From: Dehalococcoidia bacterium UBA5629
GTDB taxonomy: Bacteria > Chloroflexota > Dehalococcoidia > GIF9 > UBA5629
Length of the DNA: 24,735 nt
Assembly (NCBI GenBank): GCA_002421445.1
Contig: DIKB01000084.1
Coordinates: 1-24,735, forward strand
Reading direction: 5' to 3'
Part shown: in pieces, positions 15,960-24,735 of the stretch
Layout: every line of letters starts with the position of its first letter
How positions within the stretch are numbered: position 1 is the first letter of the stretch
The notes under the pieces: generated by a model
What the model was told of the DNA's origin: nothing
What the model saw: only the letters and a program-made list of their open reading frames with translations
Databases searched by the model: none
Program-made: the position numbers and the translations under genes

Positions 15960-18900
15960 ATGGCTGAAGTTAATGATTTTAATGCAATTCGCATATCTCT
16001 GGCATCACCGGATCAAATTAAAAGCTGGTCATACGGCGAGGTAACCGAGCCAGAGACGATTAATTATCGAACCCTGAAACCGGAAAAGGACGGACTCTTT
16101 TGTGAGCGCATCTTTGGTCCGACCAAGAATTTTGAATGTTATTGCGGCAAATATAAGAAAATCCGGTATCGCGGGATTACCTGCGATCGCTGCGGCGTTA
16201 CTGTTGAGCACTCCAGAGTCCGCCGCACCAGGATGGGACATATAGAATTAGCAGCGCCGGTTGCTCATATCTGGTTTGCCAAGAGTGTACCCAGCCGTAT
16301 TGCCTTACTTCTCGATGTTTCACCGCGCGATCTTGAACGCGTGCTCTATTTCGCCCAGTACATAATCACTTCCGTTGATCAGAAAGCCGTCCAGGATAAA
16401 TTAGCTCAGATCAAAGCCGAATATAACCAGCATCTCCAGTCATTAGAGGAAACCTACGCAGCAAAAACGCTGGAACTAGAAGGAAAACCGAAAACAAAGG
16501 GCAAAAAACAGGTTGACGCTGGCGAGGGCGAGCAGGAACGCCATCTCGACCAAAAAACCGTGGAAGCAGTCAACAAGCTGCAAACGGAACTATCGGAGAA
16601 GAAGACCGAACTCAACGCTGAATTCCAATCAAAAACAGGTGAGCTTGAGAATCTTGCTCCCATGAAGCGGTTAAGCGAAAACCAGTATCAGGATTACACG
16701 AGCAAATATAGTTCATTCTTTGAGGCCAGCATGGGTGCCGAAGCCATTTTAAAAGTGCTCAGAGAAATGAATCTCGAAGAAACCCGGCAGCAACTCGTCG
16801 AGGATATCAAGACGAGCGAAGGGCAGCGACGTAAGAAATTCAGTAAACGGCTGCGAGTCATTGAGGCCTTCTGGCGCAGTGGGAACAAGCCGGAATGGAT
16901 GATTATGATCGTACTTCCGGTACTGCCCCCCGAACTGCGACCTATCGTACAGCTCGATGGAGGACGCTTCGCAACAAGTGACCTCAATGATCTATACAGA
17001 CGCGTTATCAATCGCAATAACCGTCTCAAAAGACTCATCGAGCTGGGAGCACCGGAAATCATCGTCAACAATGAAAAACGCATGTTGCAGGAATCCGTTG
17101 ACGCTCTCATCGATAATGGAAGAAGAGGCAGGGCATCCACAGCCGGCAACGCTCATAAATTGAAGTCGTTGTCCGATATGTTGCGCGGAAAGCAGGGACG
17201 CTTCCGCCAGAACCTGCTTGGTAAGCGTGTCGATTACAGCGGACGCTCCGTCATCGTTTGCGGTCCTGAGTTGAAGCTGCATCAATGCGGTCTGCCCAAA
17301 CATATGGCGCTGGAATTATTCAAACCCTTTATTATGCGACGGCTTGTCGAACAGGGATACGCACACAACATCAAGAGCGCCAGAAGACAGGTGGAAAGAG
17401 CACGGCCGGAGGTATGGGAGATACTTAAGGAAGCCGTGAAAGAAAGACCGGTAATGCTCAACCGGGCACCGACATTGCATCGTCTGAGTATTCAGGCATT
17501 TGAGCCTGTACTCATTGATGGCAGCGCCATTCAATTGCATCCGCTGGTCTGCTCCGCATTTAATGCCGACTTCGATGGTGACCAGATGGCTGTTCATCTG
17601 CCGCTGTCCCGAGCGGCAGTGAAAGAAGCACGCACTCAGATGTTAAGCACCAGGAACATGTTGCTCCCCAGCAGCGGAGACCCGGTCATGACCCCAACAC
17701 TGGATATGGTTCTAGGATGCTATTACCTGACAAATATAAAAACAACGCTAAAAGAAAAAGTGATGCGCTTCAGCAGTTTTGAGGAAGCGAAGCTGGCATA
17801 CAACCTCAAAGCAATAGATTTGAATGACGAAATGGAAGTGAAGCTGGATGACAATAGCGGCAACAGGATCAAAACCAGCGTCGGACGCATTTTGTTCAAT
17901 GAAATATTGCCCGCTGAGATCCGCACAAGACATGACGGATTTTATAATCAGAAAGCCGATAAATCAGCGCTAAAGAAGCTAGTATCCGAATGTTTCCAGG
18001 TTATGGGAAATGACGTCACCGCCACAATGCTGGATAACCTCAAGAGAATAGGCTTTGAATATGCTACAAAATCAGGCACCAGCATCGCCGCACATGATAT
18101 TCAGGTTCCCGAAGAAAAACCGAAGATACTTGCGGAAGGCGATGAGAGAGTCGCCGTCATCGATAGTCAATATAACCGCGGCTTGATCACCGAAGATGAG
18201 CGATACACCAATGCCATTGAGGTCTGGACGGAGACAACTGAGAGAATCAGAAAGACAATCGAAAAATCGCTTGACCGTTATGGCGGCATCTATATGATGG
18301 CGACATCGGGCGCTAAAGGTAATATCTCGCAGATCACGCAGATGGCGGGTATGAGAGGTTTGATGACAGACCCGGCCGGAAGAATCATTGACTTCCCGAT
18401 CAAAGCAAGCTTCCGCGAAGGTCTTTCCGTGATGGAATACTTCATGTCCACACACGGTGCACGCAAAGGTTTGGCGGATACGGCGTTACGTACATCAGAC
18501 GCCGGCTATCTGACGCGCCGTCTCATCGATGTTGCGCAGGACCTGATTATCCTTGAAGAAGACTGCGACACCGATGAAGGCATCTGGATGTTGAAGAAAG
18601 AAAAGGAAGGTGAGCTGTTAGCTCCTCTATTTGATCGTGTTCTTGGGAGACTGGCAGCTGCCGATGTAGTTGATGAGAAGACAGGTGAAATCATAGTCCA
18701 ACGCAATGAAGAGATTGACGATGAAAAGATAATGCTTCTCAAAGAAGCTGAAGTAAACAGGATATATGTTAGATCGCCGCTTTGCTGTCATGCCAAGCGT
18801 GGTATCTGTCAGAAATGTTATGGGCGTGATCTGGCACGACGCGGGCTGGTAAAGAACGGTACCGCCGTCGGCATCATTGCTGCGCAAAGCATCGGTGAGC

Positions 18901-20087
18901 CTGGAACACAGCTTACTCTCAGAACCTTCCATACGGGAGGTGTTGTCGGCGCCGATATCACCAGCGGTCTGCCTAGAGTTGAAGAACTGGTGGAAGCCAG
19001 AATCCCCAAGGGCGTCGCTGCTCTCGCAGAGATAGACGGTACAGTTGAAGTTGCCGGTGCAGATGACTCACGAAAAGTTGTGATTAGAAACTCTGAAGTT
19101 TATCTCGATGAATATCCGCTACCGCTAGGATATAGCCCGATAGTTTCAAATAGAGACCAGGTGCAGTTCGGTCAGGCTATCGCAGTTGCTGAACAAGCAG
19201 CTTCAGGACATAAACAAAAGGTTGATCCGAAGACGGGAGAAATTCAAGAAGGAGCTGGGACTAAATCGCGCACAAAAAGCCGAAAGAAAGCCGATACGAC
19301 ATCCCTTGAAAAACAGCCGATCACCGCACGATTCGATGGCAGAATAGTCACGGAACATGGTCGTCTGTACATTCAACATGAAGAACAGGATGAGAGAGAA
19401 TACCGGATTCCTGCAGGCAGTCATCTCCGTCATAAGACAGGCGATACCATTAAAGCAGGAGAACAGCTTTATGATGGCACGTCAGATCCGCAGGAGATTC
19501 TGCGCATTACAGGAAGAGATGCAGTTCAGCATTACCTGGTTTCGGAAATCCAGAGGGTTTACCGGTCTCAGGGTGTGAGCATCAGCGACAAACACATTGA
19601 AGTCATCATCAGACAAATGCTGAGAAGAGTGCGCATTGAAAATGCAGGGGATACGGGATTGTTGTCCGGCGATCTCATTGATAGGTTCGAATATGAATCC
19701 ATCAATGCCAAAACGCTGGCAGAAGGCGGCGATCCGGCAACAGCGCAGACTGTTCTCCTCGGCATTACGCGAGCTTCACTGAACACTGGAAGCTGGCTGG
19801 CTGCGGCGTCGTTCCAGGAAACAACCAAGGTATTGACAGAAGCCGCTATCTGGGGAAAAATTGATAAGCTGCTCGGACTCAAAGAGAACGTCATCATCGG
19901 CAGGCTCATACCCGCACAGTCTGTAGATGTCAGCGATGTACAGGGGCAATTGCCTGGTGGCATTGCCACATTGCTGGAGCCTTTACCTGATCCGCTTGCC
20001 GATCCACCGGTTGAGGAACAGACCGAAGAACTGGTTGACGATAGCTTGGTCAGCGAGCCACCACCTGAGAAATCAGAGCATATTTAA
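15960..20087 (+). CDS. rpoC: DNA-directed RNA polymerase subunit beta'
   Basis: The 1375-residue catalytic subunit carries the Mg-binding triad in NADFDGDQ (Asp537, 539, 541). The N-terminal zinc site is Cys60, 62, 75 and 78, and the second is Cys869, 943, 950 and 953; all are intact. Two regions look inserted: residues about 149-241, a charged and probably coiled-coil stretch in the clamp, and about 1077-1116, a Lys/Thr-rich loop. The C-terminal 25 residues are acidic and proline-rich. AAAGGAG at 15949-15955 precedes the ATG. ruvB begins within about 12-60 bases downstream, so the three genes share a transcript. Confidence 0.99.
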   Translation: MAEVNDFNAIRISLASPDQIKSWSYGEVTEPETINYRTLKPEKDGLFCERIFGPTKNFECYCGKYKKIRYRGITCDRCGVTVEHSRVRRTRMGHIELAAPVAHIWFAKSVPSRIALLLDVSPRDLERVLYFAQYIITSVDQKAVQDKLAQIKAEYNQHLQSLEETYAAKTLELEGKPKTKGKKQVDAGEGEQERHLDQKTVEAVNKLQTELSEKKTELNAEFQSKTGELENLAPMKRLSENQYQDYTSKYSSFFEASMGAEAILKVLREMNLEETRQQLVEDIKTSEGQRRKKFSKRLRVIEAFWRSGNKPEWMIMIVLPVLPPELRPIVQLDGGRFATSDLNDLYRRVINRNNRLKRLIELGAPEIIVNNEKRMLQESVDALIDNGRRGRASTAGNAHKLKSLSDMLRGKQGRFRQNLLGKRVDYSGRSVIVCGPELKLHQCGLPKHMALELFKPFIMRRLVEQGYAHNIKSARRQVERARPEVWEILKEAVKERPVMLNRAPTLHRLSIQAFEPVLIDGSAIQLHPLVCSAFNADFDGDQMAVHLPLSRAAVKEARTQMLSTRNMLLPSSGDPVMTPTLDMVLGCYYLTNIKTTLKEKVMRFSSFEEAKLAYNLKAIDLNDEMEVKLDDNSGNRIKTSVGRILFNEILPAEIRTRHDGFYNQKADKSALKKLVSECFQVMGNDVTATMLDNLKRIGFEYATKSGTSIAAHDIQVPEEKPKILAEGDERVAVIDSQYNRGLITEDERYTNAIEVWTETTERIRKTIEKSLDRYGGIYMMATSGAKGNISQITQMAGMRGLMTDPAGRIIDFPIKASFREGLSVMEYFMSTHGARKGLADTALRTSDAGYLTRRLIDVAQDLIILEEDCDTDEGIWMLKKEKEGELLAPLFDRVLGRLAAADVVDEKTGEIIVQRNEEIDDEKIMLLKEAEVNRIYVRSPLCCHAKRGICQKCYGRDLARRGLVKNGTAVGIIAAQSIGEPGTQLTLRTFHTGGVVGADITSGLPRVEELVEARIPKGVAALAEIDGTVEVAGADDSRKVVIRNSEVYLDEYPLPLGYSPIVSNRDQVQFGQAIAVAEQAASGHKQKVDPKTGEIQEGAGTKSRTKSRKKADTTSLEKQPITARFDGRIVTEHGRLYIQHEEQDEREYRIPAGSHLRHKTGDTIKAGEQLYDGTSDPQEILRITGRDAVQHYLVSEIQRVYRSQGVSISDKHIEVIIRQMLRRVRIENAGDTGLLSGDLIDRFEYESINAKTLAEGGDPATAQTVLLGITRASLNTGSWLAAASFQETTKVLTEAAIWGKIDKLLGLKENVIIGRLIPAQSVDVSDVQGQLPGGIATLLEPLPDPLADPPVEEQTEELVDDSLVSEPPPEKSEHI

Positions 20088-20098
20088 AATAAAACGGA

Positions 20099-21193
20099 TT
20101 GAGCGGAAAAATATTGAGTACAGGGAAAGGCCCTGAAAGTTCCGATATGCGTGACGGAGAAATAAAAACACGTATCATCTCTGGGAAACCCAGTGTCGAT
20201 GATTTTTCACTCGACGGCAATCTCAGACCAAAGCATCTGGGCGATTTTATCGGTCAGGAAAAAGTAAAGGGAAACCTGACGATAGCAATCTCCGCCGCCA
20301 AAAAGCGCGGAGAACCTCTTGATCATGTCATTCTTTACGGACCTCCCGGTCTCGGTAAAACAACGCTTGCCAACATCATTGCACAGGAGATGGGAGTCAC
20401 CATCAAAATCACTTCAGGACCGGCAATTGAAAGGCCCGGAGACCTCGCTGCAGTTTTAACCAACCTGCAAAAAGGCGACATTCTGTTCATTGACGAGATC
20501 CATCGGCTGAGCAGAATCGTTGAAGAGGTGCTTTATCCCGGCATGGAGGATTTCGCTCTGGATATTATCCTGGGCAAAGGCCCCGGAGCAAGAAGCCTCA
20601 GGTTAAACCTCCCTCATTTTACCCTGATCGGAGCCACCACCCGCTATGCGCTCATGAGTTCACCGTTACGGGACAGATTTGGCACGATCTTCCGATTTGA
20701 TTTCTACGATGAGGGCGCTATAGAATCCATTCTTAAACGGTCGGCAAAAATCCTCAAGATCGAAACAGAGGGATCGAGTCTGAAACACATCGCCTGCAGG
20801 TCACGGGGAACGCCCAGAGTTGCCAACAGGCTGCTCAGACGGGTGCGTGATTATGCACAGGTAGTGGGAAATGGTATCATCACCCAGGCTATTGCGCTGG
20901 AAGCGCTATCCAAACTGGAGATAGATCCTCTCGGACTGGATGAGATAGACCACAAGCTGCTTCAAGCAATCATTCAAAAATTCGGGGGAGGGCCGGTGGG
21001 ACTGGATACAATAGCCGCCGTCATCAATGAAGAGGCAGATACTATTATGGATGTCTATGAGCCATTCCTTATCCAGCTCGGATTCCTTGAGAGAACACCG
21101 CGTGGAAGAACAGCAACGAAGCTGGCATATCAGCATCTCGGCTTAGCATACGATAAATCCAACGAAAAACCGCCTCAGACCACCCTCTGGTAA
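20099..21193 (+). CDS. ruvB: Holliday junction branch migration ATPase RuvB
   Basis: The hexameric AAA+ motor works with RuvA to drive branch migration in recombinational repair. Numbering from the TTG at 20099 (364 residues), Walker A GPPGLGKT is at 81-88, Walker B DEIH at 132-135, then sensor 1 GATTR, the arginine finger in PLRDRFG, and a winged-helix C-terminus ending LERTPRGRTATKLAYQHLG. The start is uncertain. TTG 20099, TTG 20114 (better placed after GAGCGGA) and ATG 20147 (MRDGEIKTRIISG) are all possible, and the conserved part begins after the last. No ruvA or ruvC is adjacent. Its 3' end overlaps a convergent membrane ORF. Confidence 0.96.
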   Translation: MSGKILSTGKGPESSDMRDGEIKTRIISGKPSVDDFSLDGNLRPKHLGDFIGQEKVKGNLTIAISAAKKRGEPLDHVILYGPPGLGKTTLANIIAQEMGVTIKITSGPAIERPGDLAAVLTNLQKGDILFIDEIHRLSRIVEEVLYPGMEDFALDIILGKGPGARSLRLNLPHFTLIGATTRYALMSSPLRDRFGTIFRFDFYDEGAIESILKRSAKILKIETEGSSLKHIACRSRGTPRVANRLLRRVRDYAQVVGNGIITQAIALEALSKLEIDPLGLDEIDHKLLQAIIQKFGGGPVGLDTIAAVINEEADTIMDVYEPFLIQLGFLERTPRGRTATKLAYQHLGLAYDKSNEKPPQTTLW

Positions 21194-21521
21194 GCAGCAG
21201 TAAAAATACTGTTTGTGATAATCTTAACAGTAGCCAGCCTATAACAATCGGGACAGGCAGAATCGTCAGCGATACAAGCAGCCAGTCTTTCTTAATCATT
21301 TGTTTGCCGATAAAGCCAAGCAGCATGAATGCGAGGATCACATAAGGCAGAAATGCCACCCATGCCCATGATCCGGGCAAATACATCAATAGAATACCTG
21401 CAGTAACCACCGGCACCAGACAATAACCCAACCACGGAAATAACCACGTCGGTTGATCATGAAACCAGCCATAAATCGCGATGCCGCCTATGCATTGCAC
21501 TAATCCGGAAGCACCCGGCAA
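21069..21521 (-). CDS. Small membrane protein of unknown function, third in lepA-hemW operon
   Basis: The frame gives up to 150 residues with about three transmembrane helices (about 27-47, 50-71, 80-98) and a positive loop IGKQMIKKDW between the last two. The start is either TTG 21521, inside the hemW 3' end, or GTG 21500, whose G is shared with the hemW TAG stop, a typical coupled arrangement. The last 37 or so residues lie antisense over the ruvB 3' end, where the code is constrained by ruvB. That tail may be only read-through to the next chance stop. The hydrophobic pattern and operon position argue for a real gene. The family is not recognised. Confidence 0.6.
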   Translation of the reverse strand: MPGASGLVQCIGGIAIYGWFHDQPTWLFPWLGYCLVPVVTAGILLMYLPGSWAWVAFLPYVILAFMLLGFIGKQMIKKDWLLVSLTILPVPIVIGWLLLRLSQTVFLLLLTRGWSEAVFRWIYRMLSRDADMPASLLFFHAVFSQGIRAG

Positions 21522-22606
21522 AACACAGTATTCGATATCAGCACAGCGGATGGAGCCAGCCGATATACTGCGCCGTCGAATAACAGCGCCCCTTCGGTTA
21601 CCAGCATATCAAGCCTGCGCGTCAGGCGAGCAGTATGCTGCGGATTAAACCCTGATATCATATTTTTTACGTCAAGTCCTTCCATCAGTAGCCGCAGGTG
21701 CAATATGGCCTCTTCGGCCAGTTTTTTTTCTCCCCCTAATTCTTCACTATCCTCAACAACTCCACAGGGATCATTAATGTACGCAGAGAGATCGGCCCGG
21801 TTCTTAAAACGTCTGCCATGGAGATGAGAGGCAGCCGCAGGTCCCAACCCCACATATTCCCCTCCGCGCCAGTAATTCAGATTATGCGCACATTCGCATC
21901 CGGGGCGGGCAAAGTTCGATATCTCGTAATGCACAAAGCCGTTATTCTGTAAAAAATCGCGTGCCTGAACAAATAGATCGGCCTGATCATCGTCTGACGG
22001 CAGATCAGCGGGGGGATGTAATGCAAGCGGAGTCTCATGCTCCAGAGACAGACAATAGATTGAAATATGATCGATAGGCTGCATAATAATCCTATCCAGT
22101 GTACTGAATAATGCCTGCCAGGTTTGACCAGGCAATCCGATAATCACATCCACGGATATCCTGTGAAATCCGGCAGCCGCGGCCATACCTATGGCTGTCA
22201 GTGCCTGCTCTGCCGTATGAATCCGTGAAACGCATTTAAGCTCAGCATCGGCAAGAGACTGCACGCCGATGGAAATCCGGTTGATGCCATTCTTCAACGC
22301 AGCTTCGAAAAGTTCCAGCGATGCCGAATCCGGGTTGACTTCTATTGTAGCTTCATTAAATTTCTGAACATCCAGAGCAGCCTTGATGCTGGTAACCAGG
22401 TGTTCTAGATTCTTTGCACCGAGTATGCTCGGAGTACCACCACCGAGATAGAGAGTATCGAAAGACTGACCCCGGTAGTGGGATGCTTCAGTAATAACCG
22501 CTTCAATATAAGAATCTACAAGGTCGAGACGGCCGGCTACGGAATAGAAATCACAATAATCGCACTTGTGCGCGCAGAACGGCACATGCACATACAATCC
22601 GGTCAT
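21500..22606 (-). CDS. hemW: Radical SAM protein HemW (heme chaperone, HemN-like)
   Basis: The 368-residue protein binds a 4Fe-4S cluster through C11-x3-C15-x2-C18 (CAHKCDYC) and SAM through GGGTPS (55-60). The short N-terminus, the cluster motif continuing CDF, and the C-terminal NLNYWRGGEYVGLGPAA with a HemW-type tail mark it as HemW, a heme-binding chaperone often mis-annotated as coproporphyrinogen dehydrogenase HemN. No ribosome site is strong; the ATG lies two bases after the lepA stop, so translation is probably coupled. The lepA-hemW pairing is common in bacteria. Confidence 0.92.
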   Translation of the reverse strand: MTGLYVHVPFCAHKCDYCDFYSVAGRLDLVDSYIEAVITEASHYRGQSFDTLYLGGGTPSILGAKNLEHLVTSIKAALDVQKFNEATIEVNPDSASLELFEAALKNGINRISIGVQSLADAELKCVSRIHTAEQALTAIGMAAAAGFHRISVDVIIGLPGQTWQALFSTLDRIIMQPIDHISIYCLSLEHETPLALHPPADLPSDDDQADLFVQARDFLQNNGFVHYEISNFARPGCECAHNLNYWRGGEYVGLGPAAASHLHGRRFKNRADLSAYINDPCGVVEDSEELGGEKKLAEEAILHLRLLMEGLDVKNMISGFNPQHTARLTRRLDMLVTEGALLFDGAVYRLAPSAVLISNTVFCRVLPD

Positions 22607-22608
22607 CG

Positions 22609-24399
22609 TTATTCTTCGATTTTCAGCAGCGATAGAAACGCTTCCTGAGGCACCTCAACGGCTCCTATCATCTTCATCTTCTTTTTCCCTTCCTTCTGCT
22701 TCTCGAGGAGCTTCCGTTTCCGCGATATATCGCCGCCGTAGCATTTAGCCAGCACATCTTTCCGTATCGGTGCTATATCTTCCCTGGCGATAATGCGCCC
22801 TCCGATCGCCGCCTGAATCGGCACCTTAAACTGCTGCCGCGGTATAAGCTTCAATAGTTTATGAACCAGCGCTCTTCCCTTCCTCACAGCAGTTTCGCTG
22901 GCAGCAACATATGAAAGGGCATCAACCAGGTCATTGTTCACCAGCACATCCACTTTCACCAGATCGCCGGTTTTATAACCGTTAAACTGATAATCCATGC
23001 TGGCGTAGCCGCGGCTCACACTCTTAAGCTTATCGTAGTAATCCGTAATCACCTCTGCCAGCGGGAAATCGTAGACCAGCAGCACCCTTTTCCCGTCCGG
23101 ATGCTCCATAGATACCATCGTGCCCCGTTTGGACAGAGAAAGCTCCATAACCGCTCCCACATACTCCGGCGGCACAATGATACGCGCCCTGATGATCGGC
23201 TCTTCTATATGGTCGATCTCTGCAGGTGCTGGAAACTTCGATGGATTGTCGATCAGCAGCTCATTACCCTTAAGATTAACCACTTTGTACACGACGGAGG
23301 GAACCGTCGCAATAAGCTCCTGCTCATACTCTCGCTGCAGCCGTTCTATCGTTATCTCCATATGCAGCATGCCCAGAAAACCAACACGGAAGCCATGTCC
23401 CAGAGCAGCCGAGCTTTCTTTCTCAAAGGCAATCGCAGAATCGTTCAGCTGCAGTTTCTGCAGCGAATCTTGCAGCTTGCCGTAATCATTAGTACTGAGA
23501 GGATAAATACCGCAGAATACCATGGATTGTGAATGTCTAAAGCCGGGAATAGCCGGAGTTTGGGGAAACGCACCGGAGATAATCGTATCGCCCACGTGAA
23601 TTTCACCGGCGTCCCGCACGAGAGCGACAATATAGCCGACATCGCCTGCCTGCAGCTTCTGAGCTGGTATCAGCCTCATGCAAAAATAGCCGACCTCTTC
23701 GACGTCGAACGTTTTGCCGGTTGACTTGATAATTATCTTATCTCCGGCCGCAACGCTGCCATCAAAAACACGGACATGAGGAATGACGCCTCGATAAGCA
23801 TCATAGTACGAATCGAAGATAAGACAGCTCAGCGGAGCCTTCTCATCTCCTTTCGGCGGCGGTATCCGCACCACAATCGCTTCGAGCAGTTCGACAACAC
23901 CGGTACCGTTCTTGGCAGAAATAAGCAGCGCGTCATCCATAGACAGCCCCAGCATCGCCTCCAACTGTAAAAGAGAATCGTCTATTTGCGCGCCCTGCAA
24001 ATCGATTTTATTAATAACAGGGATAATTTTAAGGCCGGAATCAATAGCCAGATTCGCATTTGCTATCGTTTGAGCCTCGACACCCTGGGAGGCATCGATG
24101 AGCAGCAGAGCACCTTCACAGGCTTGAAGACTGCGCGATACCTCATAATTGAAATCCACGTGTCCCGGCGTATCAATCAGATTAAGAATATAGTCTTTGC
24201 CATCGCCGGCCTTGTACGGCATCCGCACCGTTTTCGCCTTGATGGTAATGCCGCGCTCGCGCTCAAGTTCCATGCTATCGAGAATCTGTTCACCGCCCGT
24301 CGTATGTACAATACCGGTCAACTCCAGTATCCGATCGGCAAGAGTCGATTTCCCATGATCTATATGGGCAATAATGCAGAAGTTGCGTATATTCTCCAT
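22609..24399 (-). CDS. lepA: Elongation factor 4 (LepA), ribosome-associated GTPase
   Basis: This 596-residue translational GTPase acts on elongating ribosomes (back-translocation, biogenesis). The G1 loop is AHIDHGKST (11-19), G2 is in RERGITIKA, G3 is DTPGH and G4 is NKID. EF-G-like domains follow, then the LepA-specific C-terminal domain ending in KCYGGDISRKRKLLEKQKEGKKKMK. Length is as expected for the family. The ATG at 24399 has no strong ribosome site and the likely transcript start is only a few bases upstream. Confidence 0.98.
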   Translation of the reverse strand: MENIRNFCIIAHIDHGKSTLADRILELTGIVHTTGGEQILDSMELERERGITIKAKTVRMPYKAGDGKDYILNLIDTPGHVDFNYEVSRSLQACEGALLLIDASQGVEAQTIANANLAIDSGLKIIPVINKIDLQGAQIDDSLLQLEAMLGLSMDDALLISAKNGTGVVELLEAIVVRIPPPKGDEKAPLSCLIFDSYYDAYRGVIPHVRVFDGSVAAGDKIIIKSTGKTFDVEEVGYFCMRLIPAQKLQAGDVGYIVALVRDAGEIHVGDTIISGAFPQTPAIPGFRHSQSMVFCGIYPLSTNDYGKLQDSLQKLQLNDSAIAFEKESSAALGHGFRVGFLGMLHMEITIERLQREYEQELIATVPSVVYKVVNLKGNELLIDNPSKFPAPAEIDHIEEPIIRARIIVPPEYVGAVMELSLSKRGTMVSMEHPDGKRVLLVYDFPLAEVITDYYDKLKSVSRGYASMDYQFNGYKTGDLVKVDVLVNNDLVDALSYVAASETAVRKGRALVHKLLKLIPRQQFKVPIQAAIGGRIIAREDIAPIRKDVLAKCYGGDISRKRKLLEKQKEGKKKMKMIGAVEVPQEAFLSLLKIEE

Positions 24400-24406
24400 G
24401 ACGTAA

Positions 24407-24541
24407 AGAATAGTATCACACGATGCGTGGTTTCATCAAAAGAGTCACACAATAAAACAAATCGCTGATTTAGCCGGCATCAGTATACGTACTCTACGCT
24501 ACTACGATGAGATAGGGCTATCAAAACCATCCATTCTATAG
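24407..24541 (+). pseudogene. MerR-family regulator relic (DNA-binding helices only)
   Basis: One frame, open from 24407 to a TAG at 24539-24541, contains TIKQIADLAGISIRTLRYYD followed by EIGLSKPS. This is the N-terminal winged helix-turn-helix of MerR/TipA-type regulators. There is no ATG, GTG or TTG upstream in frame, and the frame stops just after the second helix, where the family continues with a GYR-type wing. It is therefore a fragment with both ends lost. No matching C-terminal part could be found in the next 190 bases. Confidence 0.75.
24410..24439 (-). promoter_or_regulatory. Probable promoter for lepA-hemW-membrane protein operon
   Basis: On the minus strand, TTGATG (24439-24434), 18 bases, then TACTAT (24415-24410), the latter preceded by TGA as an extended -10. 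The start would be near 24403, four bases from the lepA ATG. The -35 lies inside the MerR relic. Confidence 0.5.
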
Positions 24542-24735
24542 TTTATGCTAGATCAGATGGCCGCAGCATTAGCTCTAATACTTAAAACCTGTTTATAAGT
24601 TGTTCTAAAAACTGCCAGATTTCAGAGATGTGTGTGAGGATGAAGATCACACTGAAACAATAGAAGTGACAGGACAGTAACGACAGTAGATGCTAAATAA
24701 ATATGTTAAAATGGCAAAATAGCTATAAATGAAAC
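24542..24735. other. No recognisable gene
   Basis: AT-rich sequence between the MerR relic and the window end. It has only very short frames and no hairpin terminator, RNA gene or repeat that I can see. Confidence 0.6.

Noticed and set aside
16694..17149. 151-codon minus-strand frame inside rpoC
   Set aside because: Antisense shadow, Leu/Ser/Arg-rich as expected opposite a conserved coding strand.
21198..21211. Small hairpin CAGTA-AAAA-TACTG after ruvB
   Set aside because: Only five perfect base pairs, AT-rich and without a proper T tract, so it is too weak to call a terminator.
23986..24468. 160-codon plus-strand frame over the lepA 5' end
   Set aside because: Antisense shadow of lepA with no ribosome site or recognisable domain; the MerR relic is in a different frame.

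Overview
The window is a bacterial chromosome segment carrying almost only housekeeping genes. It most likely comes from a member of the Chloroflexota, probably the Dehalococcoidia. This is inferred from the mix of genes: TPR protein-gyrA, divergent L25/rpoB, rpoBC-ruvB, lepA-hemW, and several exported TIG/Fn3-like and beta-propeller proteins. No 16S rRNA or other decisive marker is present. Standard genetic code fits the long ORFs. Several starts are GTG or TTG. No tRNA, rRNA, CRISPR array, insertion sequence or prophage was seen.

Left part (1-4323). The tail of a cysteine-rich protein (+) ends at a strong hairpin terminator near 400-430. Facing it on the minus strand is a surface protein gene (TIG and Fn3-like domains, C-terminal membrane anchor). 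Its apparent signal peptide is separated from the mature domain by an in-frame TGA. Upstream on the same strand lie uvrD/pcrA and a small probable lipoprotein whose stop codon directly abuts the uvrD start.

Centre-left (4324-11278). A divergent promoter region feeds a plus-strand group: a TPR protein with a HIRAN-like domain, gyrA, an orphan cytosolic GAF histidine kinase, then a lipoprotein made of twelve propeller-type repeats. The lipoprotein gene overlaps by ATGA the remains of a metallophosphoesterase gene that has lost its middle and changed frame. A bidirectional hairpin closes this block.

Centre-right (11279-21193). L25/Ctc (-) and rpoB (+) diverge from a 278-bp region holding two good promoters. 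Four 11-bp tandem repeats sit between their -35 boxes. rpoB-rpoC-ruvB then form a compact operon, with wild-type-looking rifampicin-region residues and all RpoC zinc and Mg ligands present.

Right part (21194-24735). A minus-strand operon, lepA-hemW-membrane protein, converges on ruvB, and the membrane ORF runs about 125 bp into the ruvB 3' end. Upstream of lepA lies a decayed MerR-type regulator fragment, followed by about 190 bp in which no gene could be recognised.

The window is mainly transcription, replication topology, repair and translation machinery. The unusual material is small: two gene relics, an interrupted secreted-protein gene, promoter-region repeats, and two uncharacterised repeat or cysteine-rich proteins. 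I found no clear new multi-gene system.
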